DNA of 64,000 nucleotides from Microbacterium sp. LWH13-1.2 (GTDB lineage: Bacteria > Actinomycetota > Actinomycetes > Actinomycetales > Microbacteriaceae), in contig NZ_CP151635.1 in assembly GCF_038397735.1 (NCBI RefSeq), forward strand, positions 1,302,001 to 1,366,000, read 5' to 3'. Shown piece after piece: positions 36,851 through 45,313 of the stretch; the first letter of the stretch is position 1; every line of letters starts with the position of its first letter. The notes under the pieces were generated by a model, which did not search any database, was not told where the DNA came from, and was given only the letters and a program-made list of their open reading frames with translations. Both the position numbers and the translations under genes were made by a program.

Positions 36851-38176
36851 GTGCAACAGGTTCCCAGCTCCCCCGTGACTTCGCCGGGGTGGAGAGCCTG
36901 GCTCATCTGGGGTGTGGGTGTCGCCGCCTACGTTCTGGCGATCACCAACCGCACCTCGTTGGGAGCGGTCGGCGTCGAAGCGGCGGACCGGTTCCAGGCC
37001 GATGCCTCCACGCTCGCGCTGTTCGCCGTGGTGCAGCTCGCGGTATACGGCGGCATGCAGATCCCGATCGGAATCCTCCTCGATCGTTTCGGATCCCGCC
37101 CGATCATGACGGTCGGCATGCTGCTCATGGCTGCGGGCCAACTCACCATGGCGCTCTCCCCCAGCATCGGCATCGCGGTGTTCGCACGCATCCTGCTCGG
37201 CGCGGGTGATGCAGCGATCTTTCCTGCGGTGCTGCGTCTCGTCGCCACCTGGTTCCCCGCGCAGCGAGGGCCGATCATGGTGCAGTTCACCGGCATCATC
37301 GGGCAGGGCGGCCAGCTCATCGCGCTCGTCCCATTGGCCGCGCTCCTGCACGCGACGACCTGGACGGTCACGTTCGGCAGCGTCGCAGGACTCGGTGTGC
37401 TCTTCACGATCCTCGTCGCGCTCCTCATCCGCAACCACCCGGTCGAGCGCGGCGCAGACGTCTCGGTCGACACCGACACCGGCGTGATCCGGGTCGTCAC
37501 CTCGGCGATCGACACGGGCGTCGGCATCCGCGCGGCATGGGCCCACCCGGGCACGCGACTCGCCTTCTGGTCTCACTTCACGGCGCCGTTCGCCGGCACC
37601 GCCTTCATCCTGCTGTGGGGAATGCCGTTCCTCACGGCGGCCCAGGGGCTCGACACCGCCCACGCGGCGGGAATCATCTCGGTCTATGTGGTCGCGGGCA
37701 TGGCACTCGGGCCGATCATCGGCGACCTCTCGAGACGCCTCCCCAATCAGCGCTCCGTCGCGCTCGTGCTCCCGGCGGTCGGTGTGCAGTTCGTCGCGTG
37801 GGTCGCGATCCTCGCCATGCCGGAGCCCGCGCCGATCTGGCTCCTCTACGTTCTCGCGGTGGCTCTCGCCACGGGTGGTCCCGCAAGCATGATCGCCTTC
37901 GACCATGCCCGTACGCACAACCCTTCGCATCGTCTGAGCACGGCCACAGGGGTGACCAACGCCGGCGGCTTCATCGCCGCGCTCATCGCGATCTGGCTGA
38001 TCGGCCTCGCGCTCGACATCCAGGGTGCCGGGACACCCGAGACCTACTCGTTCGACGCATTCCGCATCGCGTTCCTCATGCCGATCCCGCTCTGGATCCT
38101 CGGCGTGACGTTCATCGTGATCGAGCGCAAGCGCACCCGGATCCGGATGGGCCTGGATCCGGAGAAGCGACACTGA
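36851..38176 (+). CDS. MFS transporter (first)
   Basis: 441 residues with about 12 membrane helices. MFS motif A-like LLDRFGSRP between helices 2 and 3 (near residue 80) and ARILLGAGDAAIFPA in helix 4. A basic C-terminal end. Substrate not decidable. GTG start 6 nt after TAGCGT. Confidence 0.88.
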   Translation: MQQVPSSPVTSPGWRAWLIWGVGVAAYVLAITNRTSLGAVGVEAADRFQADASTLALFAVVQLAVYGGMQIPIGILLDRFGSRPIMTVGMLLMAAGQLTMALSPSIGIAVFARILLGAGDAAIFPAVLRLVATWFPAQRGPIMVQFTGIIGQGGQLIALVPLAALLHATTWTVTFGSVAGLGVLFTILVALLIRNHPVERGADVSVDTDTGVIRVVTSAIDTGVGIRAAWAHPGTRLAFWSHFTAPFAGTAFILLWGMPFLTAAQGLDTAHAAGIISVYVVAGMALGPIIGDLSRRLPNQRSVALVLPAVGVQFVAWVAILAMPEPAPIWLLYVLAVALATGGPASMIAFDHARTHNPSHRLSTATGVTNAGGFIAALIAIWLIGLALDIQGAGTPETYSFDAFRIAFLMPIPLWILGVTFIVIERKRTRIRMGLDPEKRH

Positions 38177-38183
38177 CAGCTCT

Positions 38184-38189
38184 TAGGAT
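38184..38189 (+). promoter_or_regulatory. putative -10 element, leaderless promoter of the GNAT gene
   Basis: TAGGAT, 7 nt before the ATG at 38197; this favours 38197 over the in-frame ATG at 38188, which overlaps the element. Confidence 0.4.
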
Positions 38190-38196
38190 GAGGCTC

Positions 38197-38622
38197 ATGC
38201 CCGCAGCATTCACCTTCTCCGCCGACCCGTCTCTCATCGACCGCGACCTGGTGCACCAGTGGCTCAGCGTCGAGTCCTATTGGGCTCAGGGGCGGACCAG
38301 AGAGACCCAGGATGCTGCGATCGACGCGTCGAGGAACTACTCGGTTCGCGATTCCGACGGCCAGCAGGTCGCATACGCCCGAGTCGTCACCGACGGGGTG
38401 ACGTTCGCGTGGCTGTGCGACGTGTTCGTGGATGCATCGTCTCGGGGCAAGGGCCTCGGGCGGATGATCGTCGAGGGTGTCATCCAGAACCTGCAGGACA
38501 CGTCGACGGTGAAGCGTATCGTTCTCGCCACGAGCACGGCCGACGGCCTGTACGCGCAGTACGGGTTCGCCGAGTCTCCGGGACCGAACCGATACATGAT
38601 CAAGCAGATGCCGCGCGACTGA
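38197..38622 (+). CDS. GNAT family N-acetyltransferase (YitH/ElaA-type single domain)
   Basis: 141 residues. ARVVTDGVTFAWLCDVFVD, then ASSRGKGLGRMIVEG (acetyl-CoA loop) and ADGLYAQYGFAE. Substrate unknown. Stands 20 bp after the MFS gene on the same strand, so the two may be linked. Confidence 0.9.
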   Translation: MPAAFTFSADPSLIDRDLVHQWLSVESYWAQGRTRETQDAAIDASRNYSVRDSDGQQVAYARVVTDGVTFAWLCDVFVDASSRGKGLGRMIVEGVIQNLQDTSTVKRIVLATSTADGLYAQYGFAESPGPNRYMIKQMPRD

Positions 38623-38634
38623 GGCCGCTCCGCC

Positions 38635-39447
38635 TCAACGCGCGAGGTGCTGGAAGGTCTCGAGGATGAGCTCGATGCTCACTCGCTCCGGGACCTCGGG
38701 ATCGCCGGCTTCGAATTCGGCGAACTCCACTCCCCTCACGGAGTCGGTGGGCAGGGCAGCGAAGATCGACGCGATCTGGTGCGGCAGCAGACCCTCGGAG
38801 ACGCGATAGGCAGCCGGCACGTAGCCGGGTTCGAGAACGTCCCAGTCCACATGGATCCAGACGGGGCGACCGGCGACGAGCTCCGCCACCCGATCAGGCG
38901 TGCTCTCCGACGGGGCGAGCACGGTGACGCCTGCGGCGGCGAGCAGCTCGCCCTCTGCGATGTCGATGTCGCGGCCTCCGACTACGATGACCTGTGCAGG
39001 ATCGAGTCCTGCGCCGTGCCCGCTCTCCCACAGCCCACATGCCGCGGCGACCACCATGCCACCGAGGTAGCCGGAGTCGGTCGTCGCCGGTGTGTTGAAG
39101 TCGCCGTGCGCGTCGATCCAGAGCACGACGGCATCCGGATGCCGTTCGGCCACCGTCGGGAGTGTGCCGAGGCTTGCGGCGCACGTGTTGGTCGCGAGGA
39201 GAGGGATCGAACCGGCATCGAGTGCGTCCCGCACAGCATCTCGCAGCCCGAGCAGCGTGCTCTCAGCCTGGGGCAGAGCGACCGACCAATCGTCCGTGAT
39301 CGCCGGGGACGGCGATCCGACGAGTTTCTGCTCTACACCGAGAAGAGCCGAAAGCGCGGCGCCGACACGTCGGGCTCCGACGAGCGCACCGTCCGTGCGG
39401 TCGGCCACGCGGCCCTGGGAGACGATGAGAGAGAAGCGGGAGGTCAT
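38635..39447 (-). CDS. arginase/agmatinase-fold protein with atypical metal site
   Basis: 270 residues. Ureohydrolase fold. Metal-ligand motif DAHGD is intact (Asp112, His114, Asp116) and HVDWD (Asp201, Asp203) is present, but the first ligand position, normally His in a GGDH loop, is TNTCAAS with Cys89. The final DP of SxDxDxxDP reads EP. So it is not a canonical arginase and may use a different metal or substrate. Converges on the GNAT gene. Confidence 0.85.
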   Translation of the reverse strand: MTSRFSLIVSQGRVADRTDGALVGARRVGAALSALLGVEQKLVGSPSPAITDDWSVALPQAESTLLGLRDAVRDALDAGSIPLLATNTCAASLGTLPTVAERHPDAVVLWIDAHGDFNTPATTDSGYLGGMVVAAACGLWESGHGAGLDPAQVIVVGGRDIDIAEGELLAAAGVTVLAPSESTPDRVAELVAGRPVWIHVDWDVLEPGYVPAAYRVSEGLLPHQIASIFAALPTDSVRGVEFAEFEAGDPEVPERVSIELILETFQHLAR

Positions 39448-39498
39448 GCTCTCAGCTTTCCACCCGCGCAGAGCCCCGGCAAAACAAGGCCATACGCG

Positions 39499-39518
39499 CG
39501 CGTCGAGTTCGCGACGCG
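39499..39518 (-). terminator. possible terminator hairpin after the SUMF1-fold gene
   Basis: CGCGTCG, 6-nt loop, CGACGCG, 20 bp past the stop at 39539 on the minus strand, followed after 8 nt by a T-rich run (TTGTTTTG). Confidence 0.4.
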
Positions 39519-39538
39519 TTCAGCTCGCCGCGGTCGAA

Positions 39539-40294
39539 TCAGCGCCCTGCACGTCGCAACGGTGTCCAGCCGAACGGCACCGGGCCATCGAACGCGGCTC
39601 GTTCACGGTCGGCGCGATCTGACCACCCCTGCGCCTGTCCAGGGGTGTCGAAGGCGCCGCGGGCCACGCGGAGTCCGACGTCCTCGTGATGCATTCGCGG
39701 GGCTCCCCCGCGTCGCACGGATGCACGGACGCTCCATGAGTCGTCAGCGAAACCTCCTCCGCGGAACACGCGGTAGTCGTCGTAACGCGCGGGATCGAGC
39801 AGATCCCAGCACCACTCCCACACGTTGCCGAGAGTGTCGAACAGCCCATGGAGGTTGGGCAGCTTGCCACCCACGTCCTGCGGTGTCGAGACCCCGTCTG
39901 CGTTCGTCCATGCCGAGTCTGCCAGCGGAGCATAGTGCGGCCCGCTCGAACCGGCCCGGCAGGCGTACTCCCATTCCGACTCGGTGGGAAGCCGATAGCC
40001 ATCACCTGTGACATCCCAGGAGACGTCTTCGCCGTCAAAGCGATATACCGGATCGAGCCCCTCCCATTCCGATGCCGCGTTGCAGAAATGCACCGCGCGA
40101 AGCCAGCTCAGATCTGCGGCCGGTCGACGGGGATGTCTCGAAGGGATCGGCAGCACCTCGGCGAACTGCTCTTCGGTGATCGGGAACACGCCGATCTCGA
40201 AATCCTCGACATCCACGGTGCGCTCGACCTTGCGACGCGCGTCGTGCAGCGTCACCGTCCCACCGCTGATGCGGCGCATCTCGATGTCGGTCAC
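39539..40294 (-). CDS. SUMF1/formylglycine-generating-enzyme-fold protein lacking active Cys
   Basis: 251 residues from GTG 40294. FGE-sulfatase (C-type-lectin-like) fold: MRRISGGTVTL, LPTESEWEYACRAG, LGNVWEWCWD and the terminal RGGGFADDSWSVRAS. In true FGE this last segment carries the copper-binding cysteines; here there are none, and no sulfatase gene is near. So a non-canonical relative, perhaps binding or oxidising another ligand. The GTG start lies in a GTGA overlap with the upstream SGNH gene; the in-frame ATG at 40318 would overlap it by 28 bp and is less likely. Confidence 0.85.
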   Translation of the reverse strand: MTDIEMRRISGGTVTLHDARRKVERTVDVEDFEIGVFPITEEQFAEVLPIPSRHPRRPAADLSWLRAVHFCNAASEWEGLDPVYRFDGEDVSWDVTGDGYRLPTESEWEYACRAGSSGPHYAPLADSAWTNADGVSTPQDVGGKLPNLHGLFDTLGNVWEWCWDLLDPARYDDYRVFRGGGFADDSWSVRASVRRGGAPRMHHEDVGLRVARGAFDTPGQAQGWSDRADRERAAFDGPVPFGWTPLRRAGR

Positions 40295-41049
40295 TTCTGA
40301 GGTGCTCTCTCGACCCATTCCGGGTATTTCGCGGCTCGGCCGTCACCGGACGACGTACGAGTGACGCGTCGCCTGACCCAGGGGCCGACGAACTCCCGGT
40401 AGTAGGCGAGACCCGCGGGTCCGCCCGCGGTGAGCGACGTCGGCGACCACCAGGTCGACGGCGGTTCGAAGCCCAGGCCGTGCAGAACGCGAGCGGCGAC
40501 TCGATGATGGCCGGCCGCGTTCATATGCAGGCGGTCTTCCGACCAGTACTTCGCGCCGGCGAGCTCCCTGTCGGGCCAGTTGAGCGCTCGCACCACGTCA
40601 TCGCGCCCCTCGACCCTGCGGAGCACGGCATCGGAGAGCTGGTCGCCGCGGCGCTGCACGAGCGACCCCATCGGCAGCTGACCGCTCGGATTCGCACCCG
40701 ACAGCAGGATCAGCGTCACGCCTTCCTCGTCACAGCGTCGGAGCACTCGGCTGAACGCGTCCGCGATGTGCTCGAGGTCGGTGCGCGGACGCAGCATGTC
40801 GTTGCCGCCGCCGTTGAAGGAGAGGTGTGTGGGCCGCAGCGCCAGTGCCGGCTCGAGCTGCTGCTCGACGATGGGCCACGCGAGCTTTCCGCGGATAGCG
40901 AGGTTCGCGTAGCTGATCGGGTGTCCTGCCGCGTCAGCCCACCCCTGGGCGACCAGGTCGGCCCAGCCGCGCTCTCGCCCGTCCGGCAGCACATCACCCA
41001 CTCCCTCGGTGAAGGAATCGCCGATGGCCACGTAGCGCACGTCTGTCAC
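40291..41049 (-). CDS. SGNH/GDSL hydrolase family protein (paralogue 2)
   Basis: 252 residues. AIGDSFTEG with Ser12, NGGGNDML (block III) and SEDRLHMNAAGH (block V). Similar in order and text to the SGNH gene at 6617-7444. GTG start 6 nt after a TAGGCT element. Coupled to the SUMF1-fold gene by GTGA overlap. Confidence 0.9.
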   Translation of the reverse strand: MTDVRYVAIGDSFTEGVGDVLPDGRERGWADLVAQGWADAAGHPISYANLAIRGKLAWPIVEQQLEPALALRPTHLSFNGGGNDMLRPRTDLEHIADAFSRVLRRCDEEGVTLILLSGANPSGQLPMGSLVQRRGDQLSDAVLRRVEGRDDVVRALNWPDRELAGAKYWSEDRLHMNAAGHHRVAARVLHGLGFEPPSTWWSPTSLTAGGPAGLAYYREFVGPWVRRRVTRTSSGDGRAAKYPEWVERAPQK

Positions 41050-41055
41050 CTCGAC

Positions 41056-41061
41056 AGCCTA
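41056..41061 (-). promoter_or_regulatory. putative -10 element, leaderless promoter of SGNH paralogue 2
   Basis: TAGGCT on the minus strand, 6 nt before the GTG at 41049. Confidence 0.42.
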
Positions 41062-41087
41062 TTCCCGTCCACCGACAGGCGGCCTCA

Positions 41088-42440
41088 TCAGCGGTCGTCG
41101 AGTGCGACTCCCCCGCGGTCGACCAGACCCCACGCGGCGGCGGCCGCGGCCACGAAACAGGCACTGAACACCACGAAGAGCACGGGCGCCCCTCCGGCGA
41201 CGAGGATGACGGGGACGGCGAGAGGAGCGACGATCGATGCGATACGGCCCACACCCGCCGCCCAGCCCGCACCCGTGCCGCGGAGCGACGTCGGGTAGAC
41301 CTCAGGGGTCACGGCATACAGTGCGCCCCACGCGCCGAGGTTGAAGAACGAGAGCGCCATGCCAGAGGCGATGATCGCGGCCTCGGTGGTCGATGTGCCG
41401 AAGAAGACGGCCGAGACGGCGGACCCGACGAGGAACACCGAGAGGGTCGTGCGGCGTCCCCACACCTCGATCAGCCAGGCGGCCACGGCGTAACCGGGCA
41501 GTTGCGCGAGCGTGATGATGAGCGTGAATCCGAATGAACGGACGAGATCGAATCCTGCGTCGACCAGGATGCTGGGAATCCAGATGAACGCGCCGTAGTA
41601 CGCGAAGTTCACACAGAGCCAGACGATCCACAGGCACAGCGTGCGGATGCGGAACTCCGCATTCCAGAGCGTCATGAGGCGTGCTCTCGTCGTGATCGCG
41701 ATCGCACGCGAGACCGGCTCTCGTCTGATGGCGGGTCCCGGTTCGACGCCCGCATCCGCCTCGAACGTCGAGACGATGCGGTCGGCCTCGGCGATGCGCC
41801 CGCGGGATGCGAGCCATCGCGGGGACTCCGGCAGACCCCAGCGAACGACCAGCGCATAGACGGCGGGGATCGCGCCGAGCGCGAAGGCCCAGCGCCATCC
41901 GTCGACGGATGCGGGGATCACGAAGAAGCCGATCAGCGCCGCTGCTGTCCACCCCAGGGCCCAGAACGCCTCGAGGATCACGATGAGTCGACCGCGGATC
42001 CGCGCCGGAGCGAACTCGCTCACGTATGTCGAGGCCACGGGGAGCTCCGCGCCGAGTCCGAGACCGACGAGGAATCGCAGCGCGAGGAGAGCGGCCAGTC
42101 CGCCGACGAGGGCACTCGCGCCCGTGGCGATTCCGTAGATCAGGAGCGTGAGCGCGAAGACCTGGCGTCGCCCCAGCCGGTCGGCGAGGAGGCCGCCGAG
42201 GGTCGCACCGAGCGCCATGCCGATGAACCCGACGGATGCGATCCATCCGGCATCCGTCTTCGTGAGTCCCCACTGCTGGGTGAGGGCGGCGAGGATGAAC
42301 GAGATGAGGCCGACATCCATCGCGTCCAGCGCCCAGCCGACACCGGATCCGGTGAGGAGTCGCAGATGGCGACGCGTGAACGGGAGGTCGTCGAGGCGAC
42401 CGGCGATCGATGCCCGGCTCGGCAGCGCGGTGTTGGCCAT
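41088..42440 (-). CDS. MFS transporter (second, sugar-porter/AAHS-like)
   Basis: 450 residues, about 12 helices. Motif A LLADRLGRRQVFAL after helix 2, ARIRGRLIVILEAFWALGW and PEVYPTSLRGTGAGWA, as in sugar/aromatic-acid porters (AAHS/NiaP). Substrate unknown; the nearest neighbours do not define a pathway. Confidence 0.9.
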   Translation of the reverse strand: MANTALPSRASIAGRLDDLPFTRRHLRLLTGSGVGWALDAMDVGLISFILAALTQQWGLTKTDAGWIASVGFIGMALGATLGGLLADRLGRRQVFALTLLIYGIATGASALVGGLAALLALRFLVGLGLGAELPVASTYVSEFAPARIRGRLIVILEAFWALGWTAAALIGFFVIPASVDGWRWAFALGAIPAVYALVVRWGLPESPRWLASRGRIAEADRIVSTFEADAGVEPGPAIRREPVSRAIAITTRARLMTLWNAEFRIRTLCLWIVWLCVNFAYYGAFIWIPSILVDAGFDLVRSFGFTLIITLAQLPGYAVAAWLIEVWGRRTTLSVFLVGSAVSAVFFGTSTTEAAIIASGMALSFFNLGAWGALYAVTPEVYPTSLRGTGAGWAAGVGRIASIVAPLAVPVILVAGGAPVLFVVFSACFVAAAAAAWGLVDRGGVALDDR

Positions 42441-42446
42441 GCCTAC

Positions 42447-42452
42447 ATCGTA
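42447..42452 (-). promoter_or_regulatory. putative -10 element, leaderless promoter of the second MFS gene
   Basis: TACGAT on the minus strand, 6 nt before the ATG at 42440. Confidence 0.42.
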
Positions 42453-42487
42453 GGGGCGCGCACCAGGCCGCCGAGCCCGTGGGTCAG

Positions 42488-43522
42488 TCAGTCGCGGTCG
42501 GCGAGCAATCTGCGCACGCGCGGGATGACCTCGGAGCCGTAGAGCTCGATGCTGCGCATCATCGACTCGTGCGACAGCGTTCCCGTGGCGTACTTCATGT
42601 CGAAACGGCCGAGGCCCAGTGTCGTGACCGTGTCGGCGATCTTCGCGGCGACGCGATCAGGCGAGCCGACGTACAGCGCGCCGGCCGGCCCGATGTCGTT
42701 CTGGAACCGTGCTCGGCTGTAGGGAGGCCACCCGCGCTCGCGTCCGATGGTGTTGTTCATCGCTTCGAAGCCGGAGTACGCGGCTTCCCATGCCTCGTCG
42801 TCCGAGTCGGCGATGTGCCCCGGCGAGTGCACGGCGATCGGGTGAGAGGCCGTGCCGAACGACGCCACGGACCGATGGTAGAGGTCGACGAACTGCCGGA
42901 ACCGACCCGCGGGACCTCCGATGATCGCGAGCATCAGACCGAGTCCGTGCCTGGCGACGCGCACGACAGACTCCGGGCTGCCGCCCACGCCGACCCAGGT
43001 GCGCAGACCGTTCTCGCTCTTGGGGAACACGTTCGCATTCTCGAGTGAGGCGCGCATGGTTCCCGACCACGTCACCGGCTCCTCCTTGAGCAGCTCGACG
43101 AACAACTCGAGCTTCTGCTCGAACAGAGCATCGTAGTCGCGGAGGTCGTAGCCGAACAGGGGGAACGACTCGATGAACGATCCACGCCCGAGAACCACCT
43201 CGGCCCGTCCGTTCGAGAGCGCGTCGAGGGTCGAGAAGCGCTCGAAAACGCGCACCGGATCGTCGGACGACAGCACGGTCACCGCGGTACCGAGACGGAT
43301 GTCCTTCGTGCGGCCGGCGATGGTGGCCAGAACCATCTCGGGAGCCGAGACGGCGAACTCGGTGCGGTGGTGCTCCCCCACTCCGAAGAAGTCGACGCCG
43401 ACGCTGTCGGCCATCTCCGCCTGCTCGACGATGTTGCGGATCGTCTGTGCTCCTGTGAGGAGCTCGCCGTCCGCGCCCCTCGTGATATCCCCGAAGGTGT
43501 CCAGCCCGAACTCGATGCTCAT
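42488..43522 (-). CDS. LLM-class flavin-dependent oxidoreductase
   Basis: 344 residues, luciferase-like TIM barrel: FFGVGEHHRTEFAVSAPEM, GRGSFIESFPLFGYD, WVGVGGSPESVVR, and a C-terminal YVGSPDRVAAKI. Uses FMN or F420; here the text fits the FMN group (CE1758-like). ATG preceded by AAAGGG. Confidence 0.9.
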   Translation of the reverse strand: MSIEFGLDTFGDITRGADGELLTGAQTIRNIVEQAEMADSVGVDFFGVGEHHRTEFAVSAPEMVLATIAGRTKDIRLGTAVTVLSSDDPVRVFERFSTLDALSNGRAEVVLGRGSFIESFPLFGYDLRDYDALFEQKLELFVELLKEEPVTWSGTMRASLENANVFPKSENGLRTWVGVGGSPESVVRVARHGLGLMLAIIGGPAGRFRQFVDLYHRSVASFGTASHPIAVHSPGHIADSDDEAWEAAYSGFEAMNNTIGRERGWPPYSRARFQNDIGPAGALYVGSPDRVAAKIADTVTTLGLGRFDMKYATGTLSHESMMRSIELYGSEVIPRVRRLLADRD

Positions 43523-43535
43523 GTCAGCCCTTTCT

Positions 43536-43547
43536 ATTCAACTGAAT
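43536..43547. promoter_or_regulatory. candidate operator before the LLM oxidoreductase
   Basis: ATTCA-AC-TGAAT, a perfect 5-bp dyad 14 bp before the ATG at 43522, of the form often bound by MarR-type repressors. No MarR gene is adjacent. Confidence 0.35.
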
Positions 43548-43575
43548 GAACACCGGTCGGGTTGGGCACATTCCC

Positions 43576-45252
43576 TCACCGTGCGAGAAGAGCTGTGCGA
43601 AGCGTGTCGAGGCCGACACCGCCCATGTCGAGAGCCCGCTTGTGGAACTCCTTCACGTCGAAGTCCGCTCCGCGTTCCGTCTGATAGGCATCGCGCACCT
43701 GCTCCCAGATGCGCTGTCCGACCTTGTACGACGGCGCCTGTCCTGGCCAGCCGAGGTAGCGGTTCACCTCGAACTGCACGAACTGGTCGGACATGTTCAC
43801 GTTCTTGCGCATGAAGTCGAGCGCGTAGTCCGCATCCCAGGCGCCCTCACCGTCGAGACGGGGCTTGCCGAGGTGCACACCGATGTCGAGCACGACGCGT
43901 GCCGCGCGCATCCGCTGCCCGTCGAGCATGCCGAGTCGATCCGCCGGATCGTCGAGATAGCCCAGCTGCTGCATCAGACGCTCGGCGTACAGGGCCCAGC
44001 CCTCGGCGTGGCCGGAGGTGCCGGCGAGCAGGCGGCGCCACGAGTTGAGTTCGGCGCGGTTGTAGACCGCCTGGGCGATCTGCAGGTGATGGCCCGGAAC
44101 GCCCTCGTGATAGACGGTCGTGAGCTCGCGCCATGTGTCGAACTCGGTGACACCCTCCGGGACGGACCACCACATGCGGCCGGGGCGCGAGAAGTCGTCT
44201 GTCGGTCCCGTGTAGTAAATGCCACCCTCCTGGGTCGGGGCGATCATGCACTCGAGCGTTCGGATGGCCTCGGGGATGTCGAAGTGCGTGGCGCCGAGCT
44301 CGGCGACCGCCCGGTCGCTCGTCTCCTGCATCCAGCGCTGCAGCGCTTCTGTGCCCACGAGCTTGCGGGCAGGATCTGCCTCGAGGTGGGCGACGGCCTC
44401 CTCGACCGTGGACCCGGGAAGGATCTCGTTCGCGATCGCGGTCTGTTCCGCGACCATGCGCGCGAGTTCCTCGCGTCCCCACTCGTAGGTCTCGTCGAGA
44501 TCGATCGTCGCGCCGAGGAAGCGGCGCGAGTTCAGGGCGTAGAGCTCGCGGCCCACGGCGTCGACCTCGGTCGCGGCAGGAGCGAGCTCCTCCGCGAGGA
44601 AACTCCGCAGCTCGTCGTAGGCCACGCGCGCCGCTGCCGAGTTGTCGGCCAGGGTGCGGGCGAGGGATGCCGGGAGGTTGCCCTCCTGTGGGGCGGCGTC
44701 CGCGACGAAGGCGGCGAAGAATCCGTCGTCGGCCGTGTAGCGATCGATCTGAGTGGCGACCTCGACGACCTGACGACGCGCGGGCGTGACGCCGGCGGCG
44801 ATACCGGCCCGCAGCGTCTCGGTGTAGCCGCGGAGCGCATCGGGCACCGCAGCGAGTCGCGTGGCGATGACCGACCAGTCATCTGCGGTCGCGGTGGGCA
44901 TCAGGTCGAACGCCGAGCGGACGTCCTGCGCCGCCGAGGCGATCACATTGAGGTCTCGCAGGTGCCACTTCGCGTCATGCAGCTCGAGATCGAGGCTGAG
45001 TTCAGCCGAGAGGTCGGTCTTGGTCACCTCGTCGATCGCGTCGACCGGTTCGAGGGCGTCGAGCTTCGCGAGCGTCGCACGGGTGACTGAAGCGATCTCT
45101 TCGTGACCGGCGGGGCTCAAGTCGCCGAAGCGATCGTTGACCTCGTCCCGACCGATGTAGGTGCCGAGCGTCGGAGCGAGCACCGCGATGGTGTCGACCC
45201 ACTCATCGGCGACTTTGTCGATGGCAGACGGGATGCGGGGTGATGAGGTCAT
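43576..45252 (-). CDS. DUF885 family protein (probable metallo-peptidase/carboxypeptidase)
   Basis: 558 residues. The family hallmark HEGVPGHH near residue 385 supplies a zinc-type HExxPGHH site; a second acid-rich segment GTSGHAEGWALYAERL lies downstream. No signal peptide. Predicted zinc peptidase of unknown substrate. The ATG at 45252, chosen over an upstream in-frame GTG-type start at 45273, lies 6 nt after a TACGCT element. Confidence 0.9.
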   Translation of the reverse strand: MTSSPRIPSAIDKVADEWVDTIAVLAPTLGTYIGRDEVNDRFGDLSPAGHEEIASVTRATLAKLDALEPVDAIDEVTKTDLSAELSLDLELHDAKWHLRDLNVIASAAQDVRSAFDLMPTATADDWSVIATRLAAVPDALRGYTETLRAGIAAGVTPARRQVVEVATQIDRYTADDGFFAAFVADAAPQEGNLPASLARTLADNSAAARVAYDELRSFLAEELAPAATEVDAVGRELYALNSRRFLGATIDLDETYEWGREELARMVAEQTAIANEILPGSTVEEAVAHLEADPARKLVGTEALQRWMQETSDRAVAELGATHFDIPEAIRTLECMIAPTQEGGIYYTGPTDDFSRPGRMWWSVPEGVTEFDTWRELTTVYHEGVPGHHLQIAQAVYNRAELNSWRRLLAGTSGHAEGWALYAERLMQQLGYLDDPADRLGMLDGQRMRAARVVLDIGVHLGKPRLDGEGAWDADYALDFMRKNVNMSDQFVQFEVNRYLGWPGQAPSYKVGQRIWEQVRDAYQTERGADFDVKEFHKRALDMGGVGLDTLRTALLAR

Positions 45253-45258
45253 CCCTCC

Positions 45259-45264
45259 AGCGTA
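45259..45264 (-). promoter_or_regulatory. putative -10 element, leaderless promoter of the DUF885 gene
   Basis: TACGCT on the minus strand, 6 nt before the ATG at 45252; it lies inside a longer in-frame reading and so argues for the shorter start. Confidence 0.42.
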
Positions 45265-45272
45265 GCCCTGCA

Positions 45273-45313
45273 CCCTCGACGCAGGATATCGGTCTGGTGC
45301 GCGTCGCCGAGGG
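45273..45313 (-). terminator. possible polA terminator hairpin
   Basis: Immediately after the polA stop: GCGTCGCCGAGGG (45301-45313) pairs with CCCTCGACGC (45273-45282) through a 10-bp stem with a 3-nt bulge and an 18-nt loop. No U-tract. Confidence 0.35.

Noticed and set aside
39539..40294. Calling this gene a sulfatase-activating formylglycine-generating enzyme
   Set aside because: The C-terminal RGGGF segment lacks the active Cys pair and no sulfatase is nearby.
40294..40318. Start of the SUMF1-fold gene at the ATG 40318
   Set aside because: It would overlap the SGNH gene by 28 bp, while GTG 40294 gives the classic 4-base GTGA overlap.
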